Both the position numbers and the translations under genes were made by a program. From the NCBI RefSeq assembly GCF_900102215.1, contig NZ_FNBG01000007.1:99311-163310 (forward strand): DNA of 64,000 nucleotides, written 5' to 3'. Shown one piece after another: positions 27,760-37,331 of this stretch. This stretch comes from Fontibacillus panacisegetis. GTDB taxonomy: Bacteria; Bacillota; Bacilli; Paenibacillales; Paenibacillaceae. The notes beneath the pieces are model-generated. The model saw only the letters and a program-made list of their open reading frames with translations, was not told the DNA's origin and ran no database searches. The stretch's first letter is position 1; every line of letters begins with the position of its first letter.

Positions 27760-29439
27760 TTGGGTCTTATTGTGTGGATAGACCTCATATTGTTCTGTCT
27801 GTTGTTTGCACTTTTTGTTTATATATTTGCTTCTGTTACAATTACAAAACTGCATAAGGTTTACTTAGGCTTCCACTTTTCTATGATGTTATGGCCCTTC
27901 AGCCAATTTGCCATCAAAACAACGGATAACCTTGAATATCAATTGTTTTATGTAAAGCTTGCCTTTGTGGATCTCGCTCTGTTATCGATTGGGTGGTTGC
28001 TCTTTACATTATTTCTCACAGGACAATCGCAATTTTTGCGTACAACCAAATATGCGGCACTTTTTATTCCTGCTTTGATAGCAGCTCTAATTGTTGTTTA
28101 TAATCCAAAGTCCATGTTTGTCGAGCCAATAAATGGCGGTTACATAGTGAGAGATTACGGGCCTCTTTTTTGGCTTATTGTTAGCATATTAGCCGCCTAT
28201 GTTGTTATTTCACTTTTTGTCATGATTATGACACTAGCTTCCAAAATAAAAACTCCCCGAATCAAAAGACAGGTCAGACAAGTGCTCCGGGGTATGATTG
28301 TAATGATTTTGTTTATTGCGGCCGATATTATTTGCAATGTCACTTCACCCAAATCTTTTCCCGTTGTTCCTGGATTAACATCACTTGGTATTCTGGTGTC
28401 TGTTATCTTCTTTGTTATTGCCATTCACCGCGATAAGGTATTGGATATTGTGACTATCGCTCATCAGGATATTATTGATACCATAACACTCGGTATTTTG
28501 GTGCTGGACGAAAATGAAATTGTAGTGGAAATTAATCAATCCCTGCCTCCTTATATTAACTTGCATATTGGCGAGCGCTTTAACATTGAGGTTGTAGTTC
28601 CACAAGGCGAATCTATTTCTAAAACCCGTCCATTTCTGGATTCTTATCAAGAATCACCTTTAAATCCTGCAGAAATTGAACTGACTTATCGTGTATATAA
28701 TGCAATCGATCCATTCCATGTCAAAATTCAAGTTGCTCCAATTGTTGTTAGTCATACGATGGTTGGACGAATCATTACATTTCAGGATATAACAGAGATT
28801 CGCCATCTCATAGATGAGACCCATTCCCAGAATGAAGTTCTACAGAGAAGAAATCAATCGCTAATAACTATTCAACAGGAGCTTTTTGAGACGAATCAAA
28901 AACTTCAACGAATGACCATTACCGATAGCTTAACTGGCTGCTATAACCGTAGTTACCTGACTCATCAATTGGAGCTAAAAGTGATGAAGCACAATAGAGC
29001 TCCTGAACCGTTTACGATCCTGCTTCTGGACATCGACTTCTTCAAGTCAATCAATGACACCTATGGACATTTAGCTGGCGATGCCGTGCTACGTAGTACA
29101 GTAGAGGCGATCCAGCGAACGCTTCGGAAGAATGATATTTTAGCGCGTTATGGTGGAGAGGAATTTGTCATTTATTTACCAAATACAGATCAGGATGGAG
29201 CAAACAGCTTGGCTGAAAGAATCAAAGCCTCTGTTGAATCCAATAAGATTATCGTTCAACAAGTGGAGTCTCCAATATCTATAACTATAAGTATGGGATT
29301 ACTTTTCATAAATCACATCACTAGTGAAGATTCTCAAAATCCTCAGGCAGTATTAAATACACTGTTTGATGCCGTAGATAAAGCATTATATCAGGCCAAA
29401 AATGAGGGCCGCAACCGAATCGTTAATGCTCAGGGATAA
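27760..29439 (+). CDS. Membrane diguanylate cyclase (7TM sensor, PAS-like, GGDEF)
   Basis: 559 residues. Seven N-terminal transmembrane helices of the histidine-kinase 7TM type (about 1-225), a PAS-like domain (about 230-350, IIDTITLGILVLDENEIVVEIN and RIITFQDITE), a coiled coil, then GGDEF (about 385-559). The active site is RYGGEEF, so catalytically competent. RKND lies exactly five residues before it, giving the inhibitory RxxD I-site for c-di-GMP feedback. TTG start with AAGAGGTG upstream. It may tune the type IV pili of this region through c-di-GMP (inference). Confidence 0.92.
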   Translation: MGLIVWIDLILFCLLFALFVYIFASVTITKLHKVYLGFHFSMMLWPFSQFAIKTTDNLEYQLFYVKLAFVDLALLSIGWLLFTLFLTGQSQFLRTTKYAALFIPALIAALIVVYNPKSMFVEPINGGYIVRDYGPLFWLIVSILAAYVVISLFVMIMTLASKIKTPRIKRQVRQVLRGMIVMILFIAADIICNVTSPKSFPVVPGLTSLGILVSVIFFVIAIHRDKVLDIVTIAHQDIIDTITLGILVLDENEIVVEINQSLPPYINLHIGERFNIEVVVPQGESISKTRPFLDSYQESPLNPAEIELTYRVYNAIDPFHVKIQVAPIVVSHTMVGRIITFQDITEIRHLIDETHSQNEVLQRRNQSLITIQQELFETNQKLQRMTITDSLTGCYNRSYLTHQLELKVMKHNRAPEPFTILLLDIDFFKSINDTYGHLAGDAVLRSTVEAIQRTLRKNDILARYGGEEFVIYLPNTDQDGANSLAERIKASVESNKIIVQQVESPISITISMGLLFINHITSEDSQNPQAVLNTLFDAVDKALYQAKNEGRNRIVNAQG

Positions 29440-29571
29440 ACCTTGACCTTGCAGCCTTAAGATTCGTTGCGACCCGTTTTTGTACGTGTCAAGGTACCCA
29501 GACTGATGCTGATATGGCTCACTGCTATAGCTGAACACTACGATATCATGGGCAGCAGCCTGGCAATGATC

Positions 29572-31395
29572 TCATCTCCCCTCTATTAATATCATGGACA
29601 GCTCTTGGGACAGCTCCATGTCCAGCTTGACGAACTCACGATCATAAGTCAGAATACCGTTCAATTCGGTCTCTACATCCGTTAGTTGCGTATATACAGC
29701 CGCAGCCACTCCGCTTGAAATTAACGGCTTCAATTGCTGGCGAATCAGGGAAGCGTAGAACGCATTCAGCGCCTCGCGGCTCCTGCATTTTTTATAGCCG
29801 AAGCCTTTACCTTCCTTCCACATATGACCCTTCTCCATCAGGCTGTAGCCGCCATACTCGGAAATAACTACGGCGCGTCCTTCAATGTTTTGAGGCATTT
29901 TAAGCTTTCGGAAATAAATATGTACACTCTTGATATCGCCAACTCCCTGGTCATACCATCCGCTGGCATGAACTACCGGACGCGACGGGTCATAACCTCT
30001 TACCCATTCTGCAATCTCCGCAGCATCAAACTGCCCCCACGCTTCATTAAACGGCACCCACATACCGATGCTTGGCACGTTATATAAGGCGTCGATCATT
30101 TCTTTGAGTTCCTTACGATAGTTGTCGCGATTTTGTTTATCCTGCCGTCCCAGGGCTTTGTACTTGTTATCCTTCACTTTGAGCGAGCTTGCAAAATTAG
30201 GGATAATTAAGTGGTAAAGATTGTTCCAGCCACCTCCGCCATTGATCATATCCTGCCAGACAATCATGCCGAGCCGATCGCAATGATAATACCATCTTGC
30301 CGGTTCAATCTTGATATGCTTCCTTATCATGTTGAAGCCAAGCTGCTTGGCGATTTCGATATCGTGGGCGAGAGCCTCATCAGTAGGTGCGGTGTACAAA
30401 CCGTCAGGCCAATATCCTTGATCAAGAATACCATGCTGAAATAACGGCTCTCCGTTTAGGAACAATCTTTTGACACCCTGCTTGTCCTGCTCTACAGTAA
30501 ATGACCTCATGGCAAAATAGCTCCGAATAGTATCAATAGGATGACCGTCCTCAATTAACCGAAGGTTAAGATCATAAAGAAAGGGCGTTTCTGTACTCCA
30601 CAGGCTGATCTCGGAAAAATGCAGCTTTAAACCCTCACCAACCGCGCCTCTTGCAGAACTTATTAATTTGCCATTCTCGTACGCCTCTGCTTCGACTTCA
30701 TAATGGATGTCTTTACGAATGCTCGCCAAATCAATATGTATAGTTAGTTCTTTGCTAACGATGTTAGGCACCATTCTAAAAGAGGAGATGTGCTGATTAG
30801 GAGCAGGCTCAAGCCATACGGTCTGCCATATGCCCGAAACCGCTGTATAGAACAATCCCTTAGGATGTAAAGTTTGTTTGCCGCGTTCTTGAAGAAAGGT
30901 TTCCGTGGGGTCCCACACCTGAACGACAAGCTCATTCTCTCCTTCTGTTAAACATGAGGTAATGTCAAAGGAAAATGGGGTATATCCGCCGCTATGCTCA
31001 CCTGCTTTATCGCCGTTGACCCATACTTCCGTTTTCCAATCCACCGCACCAAAATGCAGTAAAAGCTTGTACCCTTCCCAATTCTTCGGGACAGAAAAAG
31101 TTCTGCGATACCACAGATGCTCATCAGGCTTTAGTGGTTTTTGTACGCCGGACAGCGCAGATTCAACGGGAAAAGGCACCAGAATACAGCCGTCGTACTC
31201 TTTGATCTCATCTAGCTGCGTCTCTTTTGGTGTAATCGCATATTCCCACAAGCCGTTCAAATTCATCCATTCATCACGAATCATTTGGGGCCGCGGATAC
31301 TCCTGAAGCACATTTTGCGGATGAACCTCTTTGGCCCATCTCGTCCTTAGCCCTTGTCCGGCGATCTTCCAATGACTATTTAGTTCATGCTCCAT
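29572..31395 (-). CDS. Glycoside hydrolase family 2 (beta-galactosidase/glucuronidase type)
   Basis: 607 residues, no signal peptide, so intracellular. Sugar-binding jelly roll (about 40-210, LNGLWEYAITPKE, WYRRTFSVP, HFGAVDWKTEVWVNG), Ig-like domain, then TIM barrel (about 310-600). Acid/base Glu in WVPFNEAWGQ (NE pair of the family) and nucleophile Glu in VVISEYGGYS. FNMIRKHIKIEPARWYYHCDRLG is the conserved GH2 barrel entry. Substrate (beta-galactoside, glucuronide or mannoside) cannot be decided. Stand-alone gene next to a GH13 enzyme. Confidence 0.92.
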   Translation of the reverse strand: MEHELNSHWKIAGQGLRTRWAKEVHPQNVLQEYPRPQMIRDEWMNLNGLWEYAITPKETQLDEIKEYDGCILVPFPVESALSGVQKPLKPDEHLWYRRTFSVPKNWEGYKLLLHFGAVDWKTEVWVNGDKAGEHSGGYTPFSFDITSCLTEGENELVVQVWDPTETFLQERGKQTLHPKGLFYTAVSGIWQTVWLEPAPNQHISSFRMVPNIVSKELTIHIDLASIRKDIHYEVEAEAYENGKLISSARGAVGEGLKLHFSEISLWSTETPFLYDLNLRLIEDGHPIDTIRSYFAMRSFTVEQDKQGVKRLFLNGEPLFQHGILDQGYWPDGLYTAPTDEALAHDIEIAKQLGFNMIRKHIKIEPARWYYHCDRLGMIVWQDMINGGGGWNNLYHLIIPNFASSLKVKDNKYKALGRQDKQNRDNYRKELKEMIDALYNVPSIGMWVPFNEAWGQFDAAEIAEWVRGYDPSRPVVHASGWYDQGVGDIKSVHIYFRKLKMPQNIEGRAVVISEYGGYSLMEKGHMWKEGKGFGYKKCRSREALNAFYASLIRQQLKPLISSGVAAAVYTQLTDVETELNGILTYDREFVKLDMELSQELSMILIEGR

Positions 31396-31500
31396 GGCTT
31401 AGCTCCTTTAATTATTTTTTTCCTCATCTTAGTAGGTTTGAGTTTGATCGTATAGGTAAATTTTTAATAAAAGTGGATATTTTATCCATATAATTCACAC

Positions 31501-31540
31501 AAAAAAAGATTGCGTTATAAAACATCCCGCAACCTTTTTG
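31501..31540 (-). terminator. Terminator of the GH13 gene
   Basis: Minus-strand hairpin AGGTTGCG / CGCAATCT followed by seven T, 20 bases after the stop of the gene at 31561. Confidence 0.8.
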
Positions 31541-31560
31541 TAGCCATCGAGCGGCCTAGA

Positions 31561-32844
31561 TTACACTTCAATAATGATTGGTTTGGAGACGGAGAGCAAT
31601 TTCCCATCCTTAACGATAACCTTGCTCCCGTCAATCAGGTTCGTATAAGCGTTGTCAGGCAGGTTTACCTCGATCTCAACTGATTTCCCCTTCATGTTGA
31701 ACACACCGACCAGTTTGTGACCTCCCCATGTATATTCTCCGACAAGAATATCTTCCTCATCAATGGCCCTCAATAAATAACTGCCATTAGCTACGATTTC
31801 TTTTTTCTTAATAGGATAAAGCGCGCTTAGAAATGAAGAGATGTCTTTGCCCGTATTCCAGTTCACGGTATCCTTATTGAATAAATCCGGGCGAACATCG
31901 TTTTCTGTTTCTTGACCAGCATAGATCAAGGTCATCCCCTTTTGGAAATAGAGGAATGCGGTCCAATTCAATAAATCGTTATCATTTGGAATCAATTCCT
32001 TGGCGCGAGGCTGATCATGGTTTTCCAAATAACGCAGTTTGACATAGTTTTCAGGGTATATGTACTCCTGCATATTAACCTTGTCGGCATAATAGCTAAG
32101 CTTGTTGTCCCCGGTTAAATAACCCTTGAAATAATTATGAATGTCGTAATCGTAGCTCACGTCAAAGGCCTGAAAAATTTCGGAGTCAGACAGGCTAATC
32201 ATACCTTGTGATCGAAGAAATAAAATAAATTCCGGTTCAACGGACTCGCTAAGCCATAAGCAGTCAGGTCTGACCTTATCCACCTCTTCACGGGCACGAA
32301 GCCAAAAATCCAGCGGAACCAGAGGCGCTACATCACAACGGAAGCCATCCACGATTTCTGCCCACATTTTTAGCGATTCAATTTGATAATCCCAAAGTCC
32401 AGGCTGATTATAATCCAGATCAACAATATCGCTCCAATCACCAACACGATTGCCCATGCTGCCATCCGTTTTTTTGAAGAAATACTCGGGATGATTGTCC
32501 ACTAGCCAGGAGTCAGGAGAAGTATGGTTATAGACAACATCGATAATACACTGCATCCCTTTATCGTGAATGGCGTTGACCAGATCTTTAAAATCCTCCA
32601 TTGTTCCATATTCCGGGTTTATCTTGCGAAAGTCCTCGTTGGCATACGGACTGCCAAGCTTGCCCTTTCGTGCCTTCACACCGATAGGATGGATAGGCAT
32701 AAACCAGATGATGTCCACACCCAGCTGTTTGATGCGATCCAGGTCTTTTTCGACCGCCTTGAAGGTTCCTTCCTCACTATGATTACGAACGTAAATCGAA
32801 TACATTACCTTGTTGCGCAACACTTTTTGTGTTTTTTTTGCCAC
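31561..32844 (-). CDS. Intracellular GH13 alpha-glucosidase/amylase-type enzyme
   Basis: 427 residues without signal peptide. GH13 regions: DVVYNHTSPDSW (I), GFRCDVAPLVP (II, nucleophile Asp), WLSESVEP (III, acid/base Glu), YLENHDQPR (IV). A small C-terminal beta domain ends the chain. It would act on imported maltodextrins. I chose the GTG at 32842-32844, because AAGGAG lies eight bases before it; an in-frame GTG nine bases upstream abuts that site. A TTAAACGTTTA palindrome at 32863-32873 sits just upstream. Confidence 0.92.
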   Translation of the reverse strand: MAKKTQKVLRNKVMYSIYVRNHSEEGTFKAVEKDLDRIKQLGVDIIWFMPIHPIGVKARKGKLGSPYANEDFRKINPEYGTMEDFKDLVNAIHDKGMQCIIDVVYNHTSPDSWLVDNHPEYFFKKTDGSMGNRVGDWSDIVDLDYNQPGLWDYQIESLKMWAEIVDGFRCDVAPLVPLDFWLRAREEVDKVRPDCLWLSESVEPEFILFLRSQGMISLSDSEIFQAFDVSYDYDIHNYFKGYLTGDNKLSYYADKVNMQEYIYPENYVKLRYLENHDQPRAKELIPNDNDLLNWTAFLYFQKGMTLIYAGQETENDVRPDLFNKDTVNWNTGKDISSFLSALYPIKKKEIVANGSYLLRAIDEEDILVGEYTWGGHKLVGVFNMKGKSVEIEVNLPDNAYTNLIDGSKVIVKDGKLLSVSKPIIIEV

Positions 32845-32862
32845 CAGGCTCACTCCTTGTTC

Positions 32863-32873
32863 TTAAACGTTTA
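32863..32873. promoter_or_regulatory. LacI-family operator-like palindrome ahead of the GH13 gene
   Basis: TAAACGTTTA, a perfect ten-base palindrome with central CpG within TTAAACGTTTA, 19 bases upstream of the start codon. It matches the cre core but not its outer positions, so either a weak CcpA site or an operator for another LacI-type regulator. Confidence 0.5.
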
Positions 32874-32945
32874 CTCAATACTGATAATAACACTACATGA
32901 CTCTTATATTACATGAAGTATATCAACTTACTCTCTATTTCAAGC

Positions 32946-32996
32946 AAAAAAAGCCAAGTAAGATCAGGAGAAAATTACTGAACTCAGCTTGACTCA
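32946..32996 (-). terminator. Probable terminator of the MetE-like gene
   Basis: Minus-strand imperfect hairpin with arms AAGCTGAGTTCAG and CTGATCTTACTTGGCTT followed by TTTTTTT, about 36 bases past the stop at 33032. Confidence 0.65.
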
Positions 32997-33031
32997 AATC
33001 TAATATTAATCATACCTTTACTCTATTTTTA

Positions 33032-34168
33032 TTACTTCCAAATTTCATCCGCAATTTCTTTAATAAACGCCAGCTTTTGCCATTGCTGCTCTTCAGTCAA
33101 AATATTGCCTTCCTCTGTAGAAGCAAATCCGCACTGAGGACTGAGACAAATTTGGTCAAGATCAACGATTTCCGTTGCTTCCTTAATACGTGCCACAATC
33201 TCTGCTTTATCCTCTAGTTCACCAATTTTAGAAGAGAACAACCCTAACACAACCTGCTGATCCTTCAGTTCTTTGAGCGGTGTAAAATCTCCCGAGCGTT
33301 CCGTATCAAATTCCAGATAGTATCCATCGATATTTTGGATTTCGAACAACGTTTTTGCAACAGGCTCATAACCGCCTGACGATGCCCAAGTGGAGTGATA
33401 GTTGCCCCGACATACGTGAGTTGTAACTATAAGATCAGAAGGCAGGTCATTGATCGCTTCTTGGTTCACGCGGGCATATAGCTTCGAAATGTCCTCTACA
33501 CTAAGACCGCCTTGCTCCAAAATCTTGCAAAAATCGCTATCACAGAGCATTCCCCATGTGCAATCGTCCAATTGCAAATTACGGCAGCCCGCATCATAGA
33601 AGGCAAGTATTGCATCATGATATGCCTTTGCTATATCCTTTACCATCTCATCCAAACTGTTATAATACGTATCCGTGGACGCTTTATTTTCAGGGCGCAA
33701 CAGCTCCGCCAAAAATTGAGCTGGCGCCGGAATTGTCTGACGAGCAACAACCTCATCACCTGCCACTTGCTTCAAGAAACGGAAATGATCCACAAAAGGA
33801 TGAGAGGAAAATCCTATTTTCCCGTTCAAACGCGCAGTTTCTGCTCTCGTCTCGATTCCCTGAAACAGATACCCTTGATCCACATCGGCTTTTTCCACAC
33901 CATCAAGTCCCCACATAAAATCAAGATGCCACCAGGAGCGTCTGAATTCCCCGTCCGTGACCGCCTGAAGACCGACCTCTTTTTGCTTCTCTACCAGCTT
34001 GATAATTTCAGCATCTTCGATCCGTGCCAGCTCATCCGCAGTAATTTCTCCATTGCTATATTGCGCTCTCGCGACTTTGATCCTTACCGGACGCAAATAG
34101 CTGCCAACTACATCAAATCTGTATGGTGCTGCCTTTCTTGCTTTTCCCTGAACCGTCACATTACACAT
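33032..34168 (-). CDS. MetE C-terminal-type methyltransferase (YxjG/YxjH-like)
   Basis: 378 residues, a single cobalamin-independent methionine-synthase barrel. YRFDVVGSYLRP at the start is typical of the short MetE-like family. Zinc ligands can be seen as His and Cys in VTTHVCRGNYHSTW and a later Cys in LSPQCGFAS; YLEFDTERSG supplies the Glu. Such proteins transfer a methyl group to a thiol such as homocysteine, but the methyl donor of the short form is not known from sequence. It lies downstream of, and co-oriented with, a LysR-type gene (34312), which probably regulates it. Confidence 0.88.
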   Translation of the reverse strand: MCNVTVQGKARKAAPYRFDVVGSYLRPVRIKVARAQYSNGEITADELARIEDAEIIKLVEKQKEVGLQAVTDGEFRRSWWHLDFMWGLDGVEKADVDQGYLFQGIETRAETARLNGKIGFSSHPFVDHFRFLKQVAGDEVVARQTIPAPAQFLAELLRPENKASTDTYYNSLDEMVKDIAKAYHDAILAFYDAGCRNLQLDDCTWGMLCDSDFCKILEQGGLSVEDISKLYARVNQEAINDLPSDLIVTTHVCRGNYHSTWASSGGYEPVAKTLFEIQNIDGYYLEFDTERSGDFTPLKELKDQQVVLGLFSSKIGELEDKAEIVARIKEATEIVDLDQICLSPQCGFASTEEGNILTEEQQWQKLAFIKEIADEIWK

Positions 34169-34311
34169 GGTAGATATTCTCCTCTATTTTCAATTAGTGA
34201 ACTCAAGCTTCAATTCAAATTCGATAATAGAAAAATATCATACCTGCTCAGCTATAATGTAACTCCAATAAACTATAACCAGCTATAGCTAAAAGCTATA
34301 CCCCGTACCTT

Positions 34312-35214
34312 TTACTCCTGAATCGCCTGCTCCAAAGCCTTAATGTAAGCCCTGGCCAGCGGAGAAAGTGAAGCATTTTTATGACAAATCCATCCGACAT
34401 TGATGTTTTCGCTGCAATCCAGAGGAACCGGAATAATCTCATTACCGTTTAAATCTGAGCTGAGAACACCTGTGGAGATCGTATACCCGTTAAGGCCAAT
34501 CAGCAGATTAAAGAGTGTCGCCCGATCATTGACCCGAATGCTTTTAGGATGCGACAACGTACTTAATATCTCCTCAGAAAAATGAAACGAATTGTACTCT
34601 CCCTGCTCAAAAGACAAATACGGATACTCCTGCAACTGATCGATCGTTACGAGGTCCTGCTTGGCGAGTGGATTATGAGTGCTAATGAAAACATGCGGCT
34701 TCGCGATAAAAAGACTATTGAACTGGAGGCCAGCTTCTTTTAACAACTTATTAATTACTTTGATGTTGAAGTCATTTAGATAGAGAATTCCAATTTCACT
34801 GTAGCGGGACTTAACATCCTCAATGATCTCGTACGTCTTCGTCTCTCGCAGGGCAAGCTCGTATTCATCATGACCATATTCTTTTACAAGATTAACAAAA
34901 GCGTTCACTGCAAAAGCATAATGCTGAGTAGAAACCGAAAAATGCTGGGGTGAGAGCTTGCCATTCAAATAACGGTTCTCCAGCAGCTCAGCCTGCTCAA
35001 TCACTTGACGTGCATAGCTCAAAAACTCCGATCCCTCGTTCGTCAAGGATATTCCCTTATTAGTACGCGAAAAAATAGTAATTCGAAGCTCTTCCTCCAG
35101 ATCCATTATGGCGTTAGACAGGCTGGGCTGTGAGATGAATAGACGTTTGGCCGCTTCATTCATTGACCCCCGGCTCGCTACTTCGATGACATATTTCAGT
35201 TGCTGTAACGTCAT
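34312..35214 (-). CDS. LysR-family transcriptional regulator
   Basis: 300 residues. N-terminal winged HTH MTLQQLKYVIEVASRGSMNEAAKRLFISQPSLSNAIMDLEEEL (family signature) and a LysR substrate-binding domain (about 90-295, including YPYLSFEQGEYNSFHF). The 143-base gap to the MetE-like gene contains repeated AGCTATA/TATAGCT half-sites (about 34248-34297). These could be its operator; a sulfur-amino-acid effector is inferred from the neighbour. Confidence 0.9.
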   Translation of the reverse strand: MTLQQLKYVIEVASRGSMNEAAKRLFISQPSLSNAIMDLEEELRITIFSRTNKGISLTNEGSEFLSYARQVIEQAELLENRYLNGKLSPQHFSVSTQHYAFAVNAFVNLVKEYGHDEYELALRETKTYEIIEDVKSRYSEIGILYLNDFNIKVINKLLKEAGLQFNSLFIAKPHVFISTHNPLAKQDLVTIDQLQEYPYLSFEQGEYNSFHFSEEILSTLSHPKSIRVNDRATLFNLLIGLNGYTISTGVLSSDLNGNEIIPVPLDCSENINVGWICHKNASLSPLARAYIKALEQAIQE

Positions 35215-35475
35215 TTACACTTAGGCCTCTTTTCATTTTGTCGATATTTTTGAATATTCCCTTTCTCTTATTTTAAAAATACTTTACGCCTTATACAATC
35301 AAACAAATTTCGACAAATACTAACTTTTTGTTAGGTACTTGACTTAATAAATTAAATGAATTATTATTATCTCGTATTCAAAATACACTAAGAAAAGAAA
35401 TTGAAATGGTGGGTATATGTAATGGGCTTTTTAAATAAATTATTAGGTAGATCTACCACTAAGGAGGAAAAAAAC

Positions 35476-36018
35476 ATGTCTAAATTAAACATCGGTATTA
35501 TTTTGGGTAGCACTCGTGAAGGTCGTGTGAGTCCACAGGTTGGTGAATGGGTTAAAAGTATCGCTGATCAACGCGGAGATGCAAATTACGAGATCGTAGA
35601 TATTGCGGACTATAAGCTGCCATTGCTTGGGGAAGCTGATGCTACAGAACAAGCAACAGCTTGGAATACTAAGCTTGCTAGCTTGGACGGCTTCGTATTT
35701 ATCGTTCAAGAATACAACCACAGCATTACGGGGGCATTAAAAAATGCACTGGATTATGCACGTGAAGCATGGAACAATAAAGCAGCTGGTATCGTAAGCT
35801 ACGGTTCGGTTGGCGGCGCTCGTGCAGCTGAACATCTGCGCGGCATCTTGGGAGAATTATCCGTAGCCGACGTTCGAGTACATCCAGCATTGTCCCTGTT
35901 CACTGATTTTGAGAACGGATCAGTGTTCAAGCCAGCCGATCTGCATCTTACCAATGTAAACGGTATGCTCGATCAAGTAATCGCATGGAGCGGTGCATTG
36001 AAAACTTTGCGTCAATAA
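35476..36018 (+). CDS. NAD(P)H-dependent FMN reductase/azoreductase-type flavoprotein
   Basis: 180 residues, flavodoxin-like fold. The FMN phosphate loop is GIILGSTREGR and the second flavin segment is VQEYNHSITGALKNALDYA; YGSVGGARAAEHLRGILGEL follows. Works as a cytosolic quinone or FMN reductase. The ATG at 35476 has AAGGAGG upstream. The frame stays open upstream, and an ATG at 35422, with GGTGG before it, would add an 18-residue tail starting MGFLNKLLG; see findings. Confidence 0.92.
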   Translation: MSKLNIGIILGSTREGRVSPQVGEWVKSIADQRGDANYEIVDIADYKLPLLGEADATEQATAWNTKLASLDGFVFIVQEYNHSITGALKNALDYAREAWNNKAAGIVSYGSVGGARAAEHLRGILGELSVADVRVHPALSLFTDFENGSVFKPADLHLTNVNGMLDQVIAWSGALKTLRQ

Positions 36019-36053
36019 GGATAGTTCCGCGATGAATCAAGTCTATGAAAATG

Positions 36054-36096
36054 AAAATAAGGCCAGGATCGTAACATCGATTCTGGCCTTATTTTT
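36054..36096. terminator. Bidirectional terminator
   Basis: AAATAAGGCCAG / CTGGCCTTATTT stem with A- and T-runs, between the convergent reductase and SLH-protein genes. Confidence 0.9.
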
Positions 36097-36124
36097 ATAT
36101 GAGTATCCTCAAAGGAATAAAACG

Positions 36125-37210
36125 TTATTTACCGTTTTTGTTACTATTACCGTTACCTTTGTTATTGCCATTATCATTACCATTGTTGTTACCATTATTT
36201 TCGTTTTTTGATTTTTGTTGATTGCTGTTTGTAACAGGTTTTTCGTTTGTTTTTGAGGAGAGCAGTTTTGCATCAACTACCTTTTGATCCAAAACAGTAA
36301 GAAGAACCTCGTCATCAACAGCCAATTGATCTGCCTTAATCACTTTGTTGTGATACTCAACGAGCAAGTCAGCTTTGATGCTATACGTTTTGATCTCTTT
36401 ATTTACAGTCTCGATTTTGATTTGCCCATAGGTTTGATCAGTTACCGATGTAGCTGGAAAGGAAATTCCCTTCACTGTTCCACTTACCTTAACCGCATCC
36501 GCTTTTTCCAGCAGTTCTCCATTCATTCTATCCAGCAATGCTGCCATTTCAGCTCGGGTTACACCCTTATTCGGCTTGAATGTTCCATTAGGATATCCGC
36601 TGACAAGCCCTTTCTCGATGGCTATCTTGACATAACCGACGGAACCGGCAGGAATGGCATTTGCATCTTTATAGCTCAACTCAGCGGTCATCTGAGACAG
36701 CGCCTCATTCCCTAAACCTAGCGATTTAACGAGCAGGCTAGCTACCCATACACGGCTTGCAGGCTTCTCCGGTTGGATCTGGTTCTCGTTCGCATCAAAC
36801 AGCCCATGCTCAAAAGCGGTAACCACATATCCTTTAGCCCAAGGATATTTTTTACTCAGCTGATCAGCATCCTTGAAATTCAAATTCGCATCAGCCGACT
36901 TTGATTTTGCTTCAGCCTCAAGCCCCATCAGGCGAACAGCCATGACGATCGCTTCAACACGGGTTATCGGTTTGTTCGGACGGAACGTACCATCCTGGAA
37001 GCCTTGTAGCACTTCCTTGGATTGCATTCTAAGAATATTTGCCTCCGCCCATGGTGCATCATTTATATCCTTAAATTTCTGGACAGATTGGGTACGGACC
37101 TCCGATTTTGTAGACGTTTCAACCTCTTTAGCCGACACAGCTTGAACGGTGAGACTAAAGGCCAACAAAATTGAAAATGATGACAATAGTGCTTTTCTAA
37201 ATCTTTTCAT
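36125..37210 (-). CDS. S-layer-homology (SLH) surface protein
   Basis: 361 residues. Signal peptide about 1-27 (ending VSA), then three SLH repeats (about 42-95, 110-165, 175-228) with the diagnostic FQDGTFRPNKPITRVEAIVMAVR and YPNGTFKPNKGVTRAEMAALLDR strings. A small beta domain (about 240-315) follows and the chain ends in an Asn/Gly/Lys low-complexity tail. SLH trimers bind pyruvylated secondary cell-wall polymer, so this is a wall-anchored protein. Lies downstream of sigI-rsgI on the same strand, with a possible SigI promoter in between. Confidence 0.93.
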   Translation of the reverse strand: MKRFRKALLSSFSILLAFSLTVQAVSAKEVETSTKSEVRTQSVQKFKDINDAPWAEANILRMQSKEVLQGFQDGTFRPNKPITRVEAIVMAVRLMGLEAEAKSKSADANLNFKDADQLSKKYPWAKGYVVTAFEHGLFDANENQIQPEKPASRVWVASLLVKSLGLGNEALSQMTAELSYKDANAIPAGSVGYVKIAIEKGLVSGYPNGTFKPNKGVTRAEMAALLDRMNGELLEKADAVKVSGTVKGISFPATSVTDQTYGQIKIETVNKEIKTYSIKADLLVEYHNKVIKADQLAVDDEVLLTVLDQKVVDAKLLSSKTNEKPVTNSNQQKSKNENNGNNNGNDNGNNKGNGNSNKNGK

Positions 37211-37270
37211 TCATTACATCCTCTCATTCTGTAGAATTTAGCAAGCGTTTTTGATAGGCACATAGGTTAT

Positions 37271-37299
37271 TACGCTCAATTCACTTGTTTTGAGGGGGT
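37271..37299 (-). promoter_or_regulatory. Possible SigI-type promoter ahead of the SLH gene
   Basis: Minus strand ACCCCC (37294-37299) and CGTA (37271-37274) separated by 19 bases. C-rich -35 and CGWA -10 motifs are described for SigI; I am not certain of the allowed spacing, so this is tentative. Confidence 0.3.
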
Positions 37300-37331
37300 G
37301 TCGAAAAAAAAAAGAAAATTGAATCAACTGC

